Below the pieces are notes generated by a model, which ran no database searches, had not been told where the DNA came from, and was given only the letters and a program-made list of their open reading frames with translations. A DNA stretch of 8,110 nucleotides from Lachnoclostridium sp. UBA2905 (GTDB lineage Bacteria; Bacillota; Clostridia; Lachnospirales; Lachnospiraceae). The translations under genes were made by a program, and so were the position numbers. The DNA lies in NCBI GenBank assembly GCA_002349525.1, contig DEDL01000011.1, positions 16,674-24,783 on the forward strand. The letters are read 5' to 3'. Shown in pieces: positions 1 through 7,518 of the stretch. Positions within the stretch are counted from its first letter, which is position 1. Every line of letters starts with the position of its first letter.

Positions 1-1
1 G

Positions 2-1771
2 CTTGAATACAGAGGATATGATTCGGCAGGAATTGCTGTAAGAGACGGAAGCAATGAAGTTGAGATAGTTAAAGCAAAGGGAAGGCTTAAGAGTCTTTCA
101 GATAAAACTGATGGAGGCAAGACAGTTCCCGGAAACTGCGGAATCGGTCATACCAGATGGGCAACTCATGGTGAGCCATCTGAAAACAATGCACATCCTC
201 ACTGTAGTGATGATGGCAATGTTGTTGCAGTCCACAATGGTATAATTGAGAATTACCAGGAGCTGCGTTCAAAGCTCCTTAAAAAAGGCTATGTCTTTTA
301 TTCATCAACAGATACGGAAGTAGCAGTTAAGCTGATTGACTATTATTATAAGAAATATCTTGGAACTCCTGTAGATGCAATTAACCATGCTATGGTACGT
401 ATTCGTGGTTCTTATGCCCTTGCAATAATGTTTAAGGATTATCCTGAAGAAATATATGTAGCAAGGAAGGAAAGCCCTATGGTAATAGGAGTAAGGGACA
501 GAGAATCATTTCTTGCATCAGATGTTCCGGCATTACTTAAGTATACACGTAATGTATATTATATTGGCAATATGGAGATTGGCCGTCTTAAGGCTGGAGA
601 GGTTACATTTTATAACCTTGATGGTGACGAAATTAATAAGGAGCTTGTGGAAGTAAAGTGGGATACAAAGGCTGCTGAAAAAGAGGGCTATGAGCATTTC
701 ATGATGAAAGAGATTCATGAGCAGCCAAAAGCTGTTGCAGATACACTTAATGCTGCCATAGTGGATGGACATATTGATTTTTCGGAAATTAATATTTCTG
801 ATGAAGAGATGAAGAAGGTTGAGAGGATACACATAGTTGCCTGTGGTTCAGCATGGCACGTTGGTGTTGTTGGAAGATATGTTATAGAGGATTTGGCAAG
901 AATACCTGTAGAAGTGGATCTGGCATCAGAATTCAGGTACAGAAACCCTATATTCAGGGACAATGATCTTGTTATACTTATAAGCCAGTCAGGTGAAACA
1001 GCAGATACACTTGCTGCCCTTAGAACAGCTAAGGAACATGGCGTAACAACCCTTGCTATAGTTAACGTAGTAGGTTCATCCATTGCCAGAGAGGCTGACA
1101 AGGTATTTTACACACTTGCAGGACCTGAGATATCTGTTGCAACAACGAAAGCATACAGTGCACAGTTAGCGGCCATATATATGTTTGCCATTCAGTTTGC
1201 AAAGGTTAAGAAGGAGATAGATGATGCAAAATATTCATCACTTATTGAAGAACTCTTAATGCTTCCTGACAAGATTAAGGAAACGGTATCCAACCAGGAG
1301 GAGATACAGAAGTTTGCTGCCAATCAGGCAACAGAACAGGATATATTCTTTGTGGGACGTGGAATAGACTATGCAATATGTCTTGAGGGTAGCCTTAAGC
1401 TTAAGGAGATAAGTTATATACATTCAGAGGCCTATGCAGCAGGAGAGCTTAAGCATGGTACAATCAGCCTTATTGAAGAAGGTACACTTGTAATAGGTGT
1501 TCTTACCCAGGAAGCCTTATATGAAAAGACCATAAGTAATATGGTGGAGTGTAAGAGCAGGGGAGCCTGCCTTATGACAGTAACTGTATTTGGTAATTAT
1601 GGTATAGAGAATACATCTGATTTTGTATCATATATACCAAAGACAGATACACATTTCTCAGCAAGTCTGGCTGTTATACCACTTCAGCTTTTAAGCTATT
1701 ATGTATCTGTAGCAAGAGGACTTGATGTAGATAAGCCACGCAACCTTGCTAAGAGTGTTACAGTAGAATAG
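2..1771 (+). CDS. glmS: Glucosamine-6-phosphate synthase (glutamine--fructose-6-phosphate aminotransferase, isomerizing), 5'-truncated by window edge
   Basis: This cytoplasmic enzyme converts fructose-6-phosphate and glutamine to glucosamine-6-phosphate and glutamate, the first step towards UDP-GlcNAc and peptidoglycan. The frame is open from base 2 to a TAG stop, giving 589 visible residues. It opens with LEYRGYDSAG, which in known GlmS lies about 23 residues after the catalytic Cys, so the nucleophile and true start are off the window. The glutaminase domain shows HTRWATHGEPSENNAHPH (from visible residue 50) and HNGIIENY (from 78). The linker has HFMMKEIHEQP (about 232). The first SIS domain has ACGSAWHVG (280), SQSGETADT (328) and EISVATTKA (376). 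The second has KLKEISYIHSEAYAAGELKHG (about 466), holding the isomerase Glu and His. The conserved tail is DKPRNLAKSVTVE. Adding the missing part gives about 610 residues, the usual length. An internal ATG at 392 is not the start, because conserved GATase sequence lies upstream of it. Any glmS ribozyme would lie outside the window. Confidence 0.98.
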   Translation, partial: LEYRGYDSAGIAVRDGSNEVEIVKAKGRLKSLSDKTDGGKTVPGNCGIGHTRWATHGEPSENNAHPHCSDDGNVVAVHNGIIENYQELRSKLLKKGYVFYSSTDTEVAVKLIDYYYKKYLGTPVDAINHAMVRIRGSYALAIMFKDYPEEIYVARKESPMVIGVRDRESFLASDVPALLKYTRNVYYIGNMEIGRLKAGEVTFYNLDGDEINKELVEVKWDTKAAEKEGYEHFMMKEIHEQPKAVADTLNAAIVDGHIDFSEINISDEEMKKVERIHIVACGSAWHVGVVGRYVIEDLARIPVEVDLASEFRYRNPIFRDNDLVILISQSGETADTLAALRTAKEHGVTTLAIVNVVGSSIAREADKVFYTLAGPEISVATTKAYSAQLAAIYMFAIQFAKVKKEIDDAKYSSLIEELLMLPDKIKETVSNQEEIQKFAANQATEQDIFFVGRGIDYAICLEGSLKLKEISYIHSEAYAAGELKHGTISLIEEGTLVIGVLTQEALYEKTISNMVECKSRGACLMTVTVFGNYGIENTSDFVSYIPKTDTHFSASLAVIPLQLLSYYVSVARGLDVDKPRNLAKSVTVE

Positions 1772-1779
1772 GCAGAGAA

Positions 1780-1900
1780 TTAGAGCATATTAGAGCATTA
1801 GTACATTATAATCAGTGCAATAAAGCATTAGAGTATCAGTGCATTATAATAGTGCAATATAGCATTAGAGTATTAGAGAATTAGAGTATATTAGAGCATT
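1780..1900. repeat. Degenerate TTAGAG-centred repeat array downstream of glmS
   Basis: The hexamer TTAGAG occurs seven times, starting at 1780, 1790, 1828, 1865, 1873, 1881 and 1891. Two longer near-identical direct repeats sit inside the array. Unit 1 (1789-1826, 38 bp) and unit 2 (1827-1863, 37 bp) share the order ATTAGAG, then ACATTATAAT or GCATTATAAT, then AGTGCAATA, then AGC, with a few substitutions and one 1-bp indel. The last part (1864-1900) collapses into short ATTAGAGNAT units spaced 8-10 bp apart. There is no coding potential and no spacer structure. The array lies between the glmS stop and the terminator hairpin, so it would be transcribed as the glmS 3' UTR. It could be slippage-generated microsatellite-like DNA. 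No function is evident. Confidence 0.8.
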
Positions 1901-1901
1901 A

Positions 1902-1940
1902 AAAGGTGCCAGATTATCAATTTGATAACCTGGCACCTTT
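1902..1940. terminator. Long inverted repeat, probable bidirectional terminator between glmS and the convergent surface-protein gene
   Basis: The left arm AAAGGTGCCAG (1902-1912) pairs perfectly with CTGGCACCTTT (1930-1940). After one A/C mismatch (1913/1929), TTATCAA (1914-1920) pairs with TTGATAA (1922-1928). This gives an 18-bp stem with one mismatch; the innermost pairs probably open to a small loop. Read on plus, the stem ends in TTT followed by AATCTT. Read on minus, it ends in TTTT. Both T-tracts are short but the stem is long and partly GC-rich. Its place between two convergent stop codons fits a shared terminator. Confidence 0.85.
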
Positions 1941-1989
1941 AATCTTAACTATAGATTGTCTTAGTAATGAATCGTCTGATTACGATTAC

Positions 1990-4900
1990 TTACTTTGATA
2001 CCTTAATTTTAATGGCTTTTTTCTTTCCGGAAGCGGCAGTACATGTGATTTTAACTTTACCCTTCTTAACTCCGGTAACAAGACCATATGAATCAACAGT
2101 AGCAACTGCTGTGTTAGATGATGACCATGTTACGCTATCTGTTGATTTTTTCTTAGTAAGCTTGGCTGTAAGCTGTATAGTCTTTTTAACCTTAACCTTT
2201 TTCTTACCGCTTATCTTAACCTTTTTTGCCGGTATGGCCTTTTTGACAACCTTTACAGTTACAACAGCCTTCTTACCTGATGAAGCCTTGGCAGTAATCT
2301 TGGCAGTACCAACTTTCTTGGCTTTAATAACAGCAGAAGAACCTGAGCCGCTTATAGATACTACCTTTTTCTTGCTTGAGGTGTATTTAATATCATCTGT
2401 TGAATCTGTAGGAGAGAGAACAGTAGTTATTGATTTTGATGTTCCCTTTGCAATATATATAGTCTTTGTGTTTGTTGAAGTCTTTATAGCAACTTTTTTA
2501 GCTGGCACTTTAACATGAATAGTAATTGATGCTGTTTTTCCAGTTGTGGATTTCACAGTAATTGTAGCATTACCCTTTCCAACAGCTGTTACAACACCAG
2601 TTGCTGAAACTGTAGCAATTTTTGAATCGTTAGTTTTCCAGGTGAATGATTCGTTAGAAGTTGCAGGAGTATATACAGGTGTTAACTGCGCTGAAGTACC
2701 AATGTTAAGATTCATCTCTTTTGGAAGAGAAAGAGTTTTAATCGCTTCTATCACAGTTACGTTAAATGATGCGCTTACTCCCGAACTAGCTGTAATAGTA
2801 ATTGCTGCAACACCTGCTGCAATTCCCTTGACAGTAATTGAATCACCACTAAGTGTGGCTGTTGCAATTGAAGGATTATTGGATGCTACACTAACCTTGT
2901 CGGTTGATGTTGTAGGTGTAAGATAATAACCCTTCTTTGAATTAGTTGAGGTCTTGGAAATTGTTACTGAATTACCTGTTGTCAATGTAACATTGTTCAT
3001 CGATGTGGTAAGTGAAACAGCAGTAGCAGCCTGAAGAACCTTGAAGGATACTGTCTTAGTCTGACTTGTCTCATTGCCACCCACATCTAACATAACTGCC
3101 TTAACAATAACCTCCCCCGGAGTTGCTCCAGCGGTAAATAAACCAGTTGTTTTATCAATTGAGCCGATTCCCTTATCAATATACCAGTTAACTCCGTTAA
3201 TGGCTTTAACAGGATTAAGAACTGCCTTAAGTGCAAGAGTACCATTAGTATATACATCAGCAGCACCTTCAATTGATGCAATGTTCTTACCAACAATCTC
3301 ACTTACAGTTCCTAATGGAGTTACTGTTACTGTATATGTAATTATTTTGCATGATGCGAGAGCACGTACAGTTATAAGACACTGACCCTCTGCTACAGGA
3401 GTGATAAGACCGTTGGCATCTACTCTTGCAATTTTCTCATCGCTAGAAGCAAAGAGAATAGTATCTCCATTTAACTTCCAGTCATTATCAGAATATTTCT
3501 TGTCATATGATGAGGAAACAGTAATCTGTTCTGTAGTACCAAGTGCAATGCTGATTGCATCAGCTGATGATGTTGGTGATGATATTCCTGTTGAGGTCTG
3601 GAAGTTTGTTACAGGCACCTTAACATATACATTAATATCCTTTGTAAGCTTGCCACATGTAAGAGTAATCTTTGTGCTTCCTGTCTTTACAGGTGTTACC
3701 GTAAGAGTGCTTTCACCCTGGCTTACAGCTGTTTCTTCAATAGTTGCTATATTAGAATCAGCAATAGACCATGAACAGGTATCAGATGTGTTAACAGGAT
3801 TAAGAGAAGCCTTAATGCTTACAGGACTTGTACCTGATGCCATATAAAGAGCATCAACCTTATCACCTGCTGCATTTGTCTCTGAAGTGAGGGCAGCATT
3901 AGAACTTAAACAGCTAAGATCAATTGATGCTACAGGTACCTTATCAATAGAAACATTATATGTAAGTGTCTGAGCGTTGATAATAGCATAGCTGCTGTCA
4001 GAAAACTTCTCAAATGATGAGTTAGTCTGTACCTTTACAATAAGATTTTTCTTTAATGTGCTGCCGGCAACAAGCTTAATAATGTCATTGCCATCATTTT
4101 TTTCAGGGAACTCAATCTTGGCACTAAGTATTCCGTCATATTTTGTTCCGCTTACAGGAGCATTGTCACCATATATAACAGTTCCCTTTGTATCATTCGC
4201 ATCATCAAATACTGTAATAGTATAAGCAGATGTTGCTGAACGTGTATTAGGAGTGAAACAGTTAATAGGAAGAGTATATTCCTGATCTGTTGGAATTGTT
4301 ACATTGGTATCCTCAGATGAAACCTGTAAAAGTAAACCGGCAATTGTTCCGGGAGTTGCACCCTGAAGAATTGACTTATCAATAGTTGCTGTTGCAGGCA
4401 TATGAACCTTTACAAGGCTTCGGCAGTCGCTGAATGCCTTCTGACCAATCTTAGTTACGTTATCCGGAATTGTAACAGTATTAAGATATGTACATCCTGT
4501 GAAAAGATTATTAGGAATTGTATCATATTTGGCATTAGGAAGGTTAACTACCTCAAGTCTTGTATAAGAGAAGGCCTCGCTTCCAATAGATTCAATCTTG
4601 TTAGCGTAGGTAAAATCTATGCTTTCAAGACCAAGACCGCCAGCCTCTGCCTTGCCTTTTACTGACTTGTAGGAATAGCTTCTTTCCCTGCCATCACTTG
4701 ATACATATGTAATTTTGTTGTCATTTGATGTTTCAGCACATTCCTTAAATGCTGCATTACCGATAGTCTTAAGTGCGCTATGGAATACAATTGAGGTAAT
4801 GTTCTTACATCCAAAGAATGCATATGAACCAATATCCTCTAACTTGTCACTTATCTCGCCACCTGTTGTTCCTTCTTTAAGCTTTAAGTTATAGCAGTTG

Positions 4901-7506
4901 TAGAAGGCGTTGTCCTTAATACGTACAATCTGTGTTGTTCTTTCAATGGACTCAAGACCAAAGTATGTATTATTAATTGTCTTGTTAGAAGCCCAGTCAG
5001 TTAATTTTACACCACATCCGTTAAATGTTCCTATAGGTATTACAAGATTATTCTTAGAGAATGTAAATGATTTGAGTGAAATACAGTTTTTAAATGTTTC
5101 TTCGCCAAGTGATGTAATCTCTCCATCCTCTGCTATGGTATCAATCATTGAATCAGGAAGAATAACCTTTTCAAGTCCTGTATAGATAGTAGGATATATA
5201 GTGCTTCCTTCAAGTCTGTAGGCACCAGTTCCTGCACATAATTTGTAAAAACTCTTTTTACCTGTGACAGGAGTAGAAGATAATATTGATGGATCACCAA
5301 TTATCTTAACAATATCTGTTGGCGTATTGTTGTATCCTGATTCTGACTCGTCGAAAGTAAATACTTCAGTTACAGTTGATGGGTCAGGTGTTGGAACAGC
5401 ATTGCCCTCAGAGTCAAGCTCTTTAGATATAGGTTCATGTCTTATAGTATAATTGTCAGATTTTACCCATACTTTTTTTGCAACAAGTGATACATCAAGC
5501 TGGTCAAAGTAGCGGTCATCCTCCGGAGGCAGAGAATTCTCAAGATCAGAAGGATTGATGTATGCAATCTTCATGTTACTGTATCCTGCAACATATATAA
5601 GGTAGGTTTCATCACCCTCCTGTCTCTGCTCATGGATATATTCAGGAAGAAGCTTTTTAGTTACAGCCTTTGGAGAATAATTATTATAATAGGCATTTTT
5701 CAAAGTATATGATGCACCACAAGATGCAAAGGCCTGGTTACCAATATATATAAGCTTATTACCAAACTGTGCAACTCCAGGTGTTTCTGTTATCTTTGAG
5801 CCATTAGTATAGCCAACTGTTCTAAGCTTACCGTTGTTAGCAAATGCATAAGCATTGATCTTTGTAACATTTTCAGGAAGAATTACCTTTTTAAGGGAAG
5901 AGTAAGCAATCTGGTCCATTTTAAAAGCATTCTCAGGGATTTCTGTCACACCGCTTCCAAGATTAACTGTCTCAAGAGAATAGTCATTCATAAATATATT
6001 CTTACCAAGAGTAGTTACACTGTTTGGAAGTTTGACATCAGTTAAGCCTTCGTAAATCCATGATCCGTATATGTCTTTCTTATATTTGCCCTCAATCTGG
6101 TCAGTTTCTGTCTGACTGCATCCTGCAAAAGCATAGTCACCGATTTCAGTAAGACTATTAATATCCTTGATAAAATCAGTATTAGTTAAACCATATGATT
6201 TGTAAAAAGCCTTGTTGCCAATTTTCTTAAGCTTGCTTGGTGCATTGATCTTAAAGTTGTTCCCAGCAAAATAACAGCCACTGAATACAGAATCGTTGAT
6301 TGTAGTAAGGTTGGCTGATAATGTAATTCCTTTAAGTGAAGCCTCTATAAATGCACCATCTTCAATCGTTGTAACAGAATCAGGTATTACAAGAGGTGAT
6401 GAAATAGCTGCTGCATTAAATGCTCTTGAACTGATTTTGTTAAGAGCTGGTGGTAAAATTAAGTTACCTAACATTGCGGCTGAAAATGAATATTCACCAA
6501 AATAAGTAAGTTTCTTACTATTTGAAAAATCCATTGAACTGAGAATACAATCCTGAAAAGCACTTGCCCCAACATATGTAAGACCTGAAGGCATTGCATT
6601 CTTGTTAGAATAAGTCTTGCCTATAAGCATAATCTTAAAAGGGTGTGTTGCATTGAAACAGTTACTTGGAATATAATTAAGATTATCATTGAAGGTAATC
6701 TCCCTAAGGGATGTACATCCTGCAAATGCACTGTCTCCCAGGTTGTTGGCATTGCTCATAGGAAGAACAATACTGGTAAGTGAAACACAGTTACTGAAAG
6801 CACTTTTACCAATGTAAAGGTTTTCAGATGTGCTTAAGTTTACAGTTGTTAAAGCTTTACAACCATCAAATGCAAAATCTCCAATGCTGTCAATACCGGC
6901 AATGTCTGCAATATTCTCATTGGATGCATAGGTTTTACCGTTTATAAGAACCTTTTTAAGGTTGATACACTGCTGGAAAGCTCCCTTTCCAAATTTCTTG
7001 ATTGTGTTTGGGAGTACAATCTCTGTCATGGAGCACTTTCCAAATTCATCCTCAGGTATAGAAGTTATGGAAGTACAGCTGCCAAGATTAAAGGATGATG
7101 CCCCTCTTGCATAACCAAGCCCCTTGATGTCAGTAATTTTAGAAGCATATCTGTTAAGGTTAATTGCACCTGTATATGCCTTCAACTCACCAAAGGTTAT
7201 ACTGTCATCCTTATAATGGTCATAAGCTGATGACAGGAAATCCTCGTCTCCGGTTAGAGGTTTTGTAACATCACCATTGTTATAGGCCTTGGTATAGTTA
7301 CCTATGACCTTTAAAACTGTGAGAAGAGTAGTGTTTGGAATATCAGCTTCAGTAAGTCTTTTCTCTTCATCAATAGTTGTACCGGCTGAAAAAGCCTGTA
7401 CATTTTTTGTGTTGCTGTTCATAGTAAAGCCTGTAAAAGAAGACGCCACCATGGAAGCACATAAAACCAGGCTTAGAGCCTTTTGCTTAAAGCGTTTTTG
7501 TTTCAT
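1990..7506 (-). CDS. Giant secreted surface protein: BspA-like leucine-rich repeats plus tandem Big_2 Ig-like domains
   Basis: The product is a 1838-residue secreted protein, probably displayed on the cell surface. The ATG at 7506 is chosen because AGGAGG lies 6 nt upstream; another in-frame ATG five codons earlier (7521) overlaps that site. Residues 1-38 form a signal peptide: a KQKRFKQK basic start, a hydrophobic core, then VQA before the likely cleavage. About 127-600 and 783-1045 are BspA-type LRR repeats (LRR_5 style) with recurring IGxxAFxxCxxL and LPxxVxxI patterns. Residues 601-782 form an island without clear repeats, and 1046-1189 is an unassigned linker. From about 1190 to the end come roughly seven Big_2-like domains, with phrases such as SxxxIATVxxxGLVTxVxxGxxxIT. 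Many of the 26 cysteines sit in the LRR consensus position. There is no LPXTG, dockerin or S-layer motif, and the last domain is strikingly lysine-rich. Family members act in adhesion or ligand binding (BspA of Tannerella forsythia is an example); the ligand here is unknown. It is its own transcription unit. Confidence 0.93.
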   Translation of the reverse strand: MKQKRFKQKALSLVLCASMVASSFTGFTMNSNTKNVQAFSAGTTIDEEKRLTEADIPNTTLLTVLKVIGNYTKAYNNGDVTKPLTGDEDFLSSAYDHYKDDSITFGELKAYTGAINLNRYASKITDIKGLGYARGASSFNLGSCTSITSIPEDEFGKCSMTEIVLPNTIKKFGKGAFQQCINLKKVLINGKTYASNENIADIAGIDSIGDFAFDGCKALTTVNLSTSENLYIGKSAFSNCVSLTSIVLPMSNANNLGDSAFAGCTSLREITFNDNLNYIPSNCFNATHPFKIMLIGKTYSNKNAMPSGLTYVGASAFQDCILSSMDFSNSKKLTYFGEYSFSAAMLGNLILPPALNKISSRAFNAAAISSPLVIPDSVTTIEDGAFIEASLKGITLSANLTTINDSVFSGCYFAGNNFKINAPSKLKKIGNKAFYKSYGLTNTDFIKDINSLTEIGDYAFAGCSQTETDQIEGKYKKDIYGSWIYEGLTDVKLPNSVTTLGKNIFMNDYSLETVNLGSGVTEIPENAFKMDQIAYSSLKKVILPENVTKINAYAFANNGKLRTVGYTNGSKITETPGVAQFGNKLIYIGNQAFASCGASYTLKNAYYNNYSPKAVTKKLLPEYIHEQRQEGDETYLIYVAGYSNMKIAYINPSDLENSLPPEDDRYFDQLDVSLVAKKVWVKSDNYTIRHEPISKELDSEGNAVPTPDPSTVTEVFTFDESESGYNNTPTDIVKIIGDPSILSSTPVTGKKSFYKLCAGTGAYRLEGSTIYPTIYTGLEKVILPDSMIDTIAEDGEITSLGEETFKNCISLKSFTFSKNNLVIPIGTFNGCGVKLTDWASNKTINNTYFGLESIERTTQIVRIKDNAFYNCYNLKLKEGTTGGEISDKLEDIGSYAFFGCKNITSIVFHSALKTIGNAAFKECAETSNDNKITYVSSDGRERSYSYKSVKGKAEAGGLGLESIDFTYANKIESIGSEAFSYTRLEVVNLPNAKYDTIPNNLFTGCTYLNTVTIPDNVTKIGQKAFSDCRSLVKVHMPATATIDKSILQGATPGTIAGLLLQVSSEDTNVTIPTDQEYTLPINCFTPNTRSATSAYTITVFDDANDTKGTVIYGDNAPVSGTKYDGILSAKIEFPEKNDGNDIIKLVAGSTLKKNLIVKVQTNSSFEKFSDSSYAIINAQTLTYNVSIDKVPVASIDLSCLSSNAALTSETNAAGDKVDALYMASGTSPVSIKASLNPVNTSDTCSWSIADSNIATIEETAVSQGESTLTVTPVKTGSTKITLTCGKLTKDINVYVKVPVTNFQTSTGISSPTSSADAISIALGTTEQITVSSSYDKKYSDNDWKLNGDTILFASSDEKIARVDANGLITPVAEGQCLITVRALASCKIITYTVTVTPLGTVSEIVGKNIASIEGAADVYTNGTLALKAVLNPVKAINGVNWYIDKGIGSIDKTTGLFTAGATPGEVIVKAVMLDVGGNETSQTKTVSFKVLQAATAVSLTTSMNNVTLTTGNSVTISKTSTNSKKGYYLTPTTSTDKVSVASNNPSIATATLSGDSITVKGIAAGVAAITITASSGVSASFNVTVIEAIKTLSLPKEMNLNIGTSAQLTPVYTPATSNESFTWKTNDSKIATVSATGVVTAVGKGNATITVKSTTGKTASITIHVKVPAKKVAIKTSTNTKTIYIAKGTSKSITTVLSPTDSTDDIKYTSSKKKVVSISGSGSSAVIKAKKVGTAKITAKASSGKKAVVTVKVVKKAIPAKKVKISGKKKVKVKKTIQLTAKLTKKKSTDSVTWSSSNTAVATVDSYGLVTGVKKGKVKITCTAASGKKKAIKIKVSK
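1993..3939 (-). repeat. Tandem Big_2-like (bacterial Ig-like group 2) domains, about seven copies (protein residues about 1190-1838)
   Basis: Approximate domain starts are residues 1190, 1298, 1400, 1492, 1587, 1667 and 1759. Each carries a variant of the Big_2 core: WSIADSNIATIEE, FASSDEKIARVDANGLITPV, IGSIDKTTGLFTAGATPG, ASNNPSIATATL, WKTNDSKIATVSATGVVTAV, YTSSKKKVVSISG and WSSSNTAVATVDSYGLVTGV. The three C-terminal copies are shortest (about 80-90 residues) and closest to consensus; the earlier ones are longer and more diverged. Such arrays usually act as a stalk lifting a binding domain off the wall. Confidence 0.88.
4372..5160 (-). repeat. Second BspA-like LRR block (protein residues about 783-1045)
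   Basis: LRR_5-type repeats resume after the island: SLGEETFKNCISLKSFTF, RIKDNAFYNCYNL, DIGSYAFFGCKNITSIVF, TIGNAAFKEC, SIGSEAFSYTRLEVVNLP, TIPNNLFTGCTYLNTVTIP and KIGQKAFSDCRSLVKVHMP. The same Cys-bearing position is kept in most units, showing that this is the same repeat family as the first block. Edges are estimated by eye. Confidence 0.87.
5707..7128 (-). repeat. First BspA-like LRR block (protein residues about 127-600)
   Basis: Tandem repeats of about 22-24 residues, often paired, are visible as IDSIGDFAFDGCKALTTVNL, YIGKSAFSNCVSLTSIVLP, NLGDSAFAGCTSLREITF, YVGASAFQDC, EIGDYAFAGC and YIGNQAFASCG, with LPxSVTTL-type strands between them. This is the LRR_5 (BspA) consensus and builds a curved solenoid suited to ligand binding. 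Spacing is irregular in places: short inserts such as IMLIGKTYSNKNAMPSGL interrupt the register. Block edges are approximate. Confidence 0.88.
7393..7506 (-). other. Sec signal peptide of the surface protein (residues 1-38)
   Basis: The n-region is MKQKRFKQK. The hydrophobic stretch runs from Ala10 to about Met30 (ALSLVLCASMVASSF and onward). The c-region NSNTKNVQA ends in V-Q-A, an acceptable AXA-type site, before FSAG. This supports export through Sec with cleavage near residue 38. The Cys at residue 16 follows Leu-Val-Leu, which does not fit a lipobox. Confidence 0.85.
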
Positions 7507-7512
7507 ATTTAT

Positions 7513-7518
7513 CCTCCT
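7513..7518 (-). promoter_or_regulatory. Ribosome binding site that decides the start of the surface-protein gene
   Basis: On the minus strand the sequence reads AGGAGG, then ATAAAT, then ATG, an ideal Shine-Dalgarno with 6-nt spacing for the ATG at 7506. The in-frame ATG at 7519-7521 immediately abuts this site on its upstream side, so it cannot use it and has no other good site. Confidence 0.9.

Noticed and set aside
533..1101. Minus-strand open frames inside glmS
   Set aside because: They overlap a highly conserved glmS reading frame and have no motif of their own.
392..1771. A shortened glmS beginning at the internal ATG at 392
   Set aside because: The same frame is open to base 2 and encodes conserved glutaminase motifs upstream of 392, so this is an internal Met.
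1789..1863. CRISPR array
   Set aside because: The units are directly adjacent with no unique spacers, differ from each other, and no cas gene is nearby.
1970..1987. Small inverted repeat AATCGT / ACGATT next to the surface-protein stop codon
   Set aside because: It has only a 6-bp stem with no T-tract; the much stronger hairpin at 1902-1940 explains termination.
1990..2300. LPXTG, dockerin, S-layer or choline-binding anchor at the C-terminus
   Set aside because: None of these motifs is present. The protein ends within an Ig-like domain, with no hydrophobic tail.
1967..2518. 183-residue plus-strand open frame opposite the end of the surface-protein gene
   Set aside because: It lies entirely antisense to the Big_2 domains. 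Its hydrophobic TFFLPL-like content is what lysine- and valine-rich codons give on the other strand. It has no ribosome binding site and no recognisable motif.
2546..6505. Several other plus-strand open frames of 60-150 codons within the surface-protein gene
   Set aside because: All are antisense shadows of one long, well-supported coding frame. None shows a family motif or its own ribosome binding site.
7450..7506. Lipoprotein signal in the surface protein (Cys16)
   Set aside because: The residues before Cys are Leu-Val-Leu rather than a lipobox with Gly, Ala or Ser at -1, and a good signal peptidase I site (VQA) follows.
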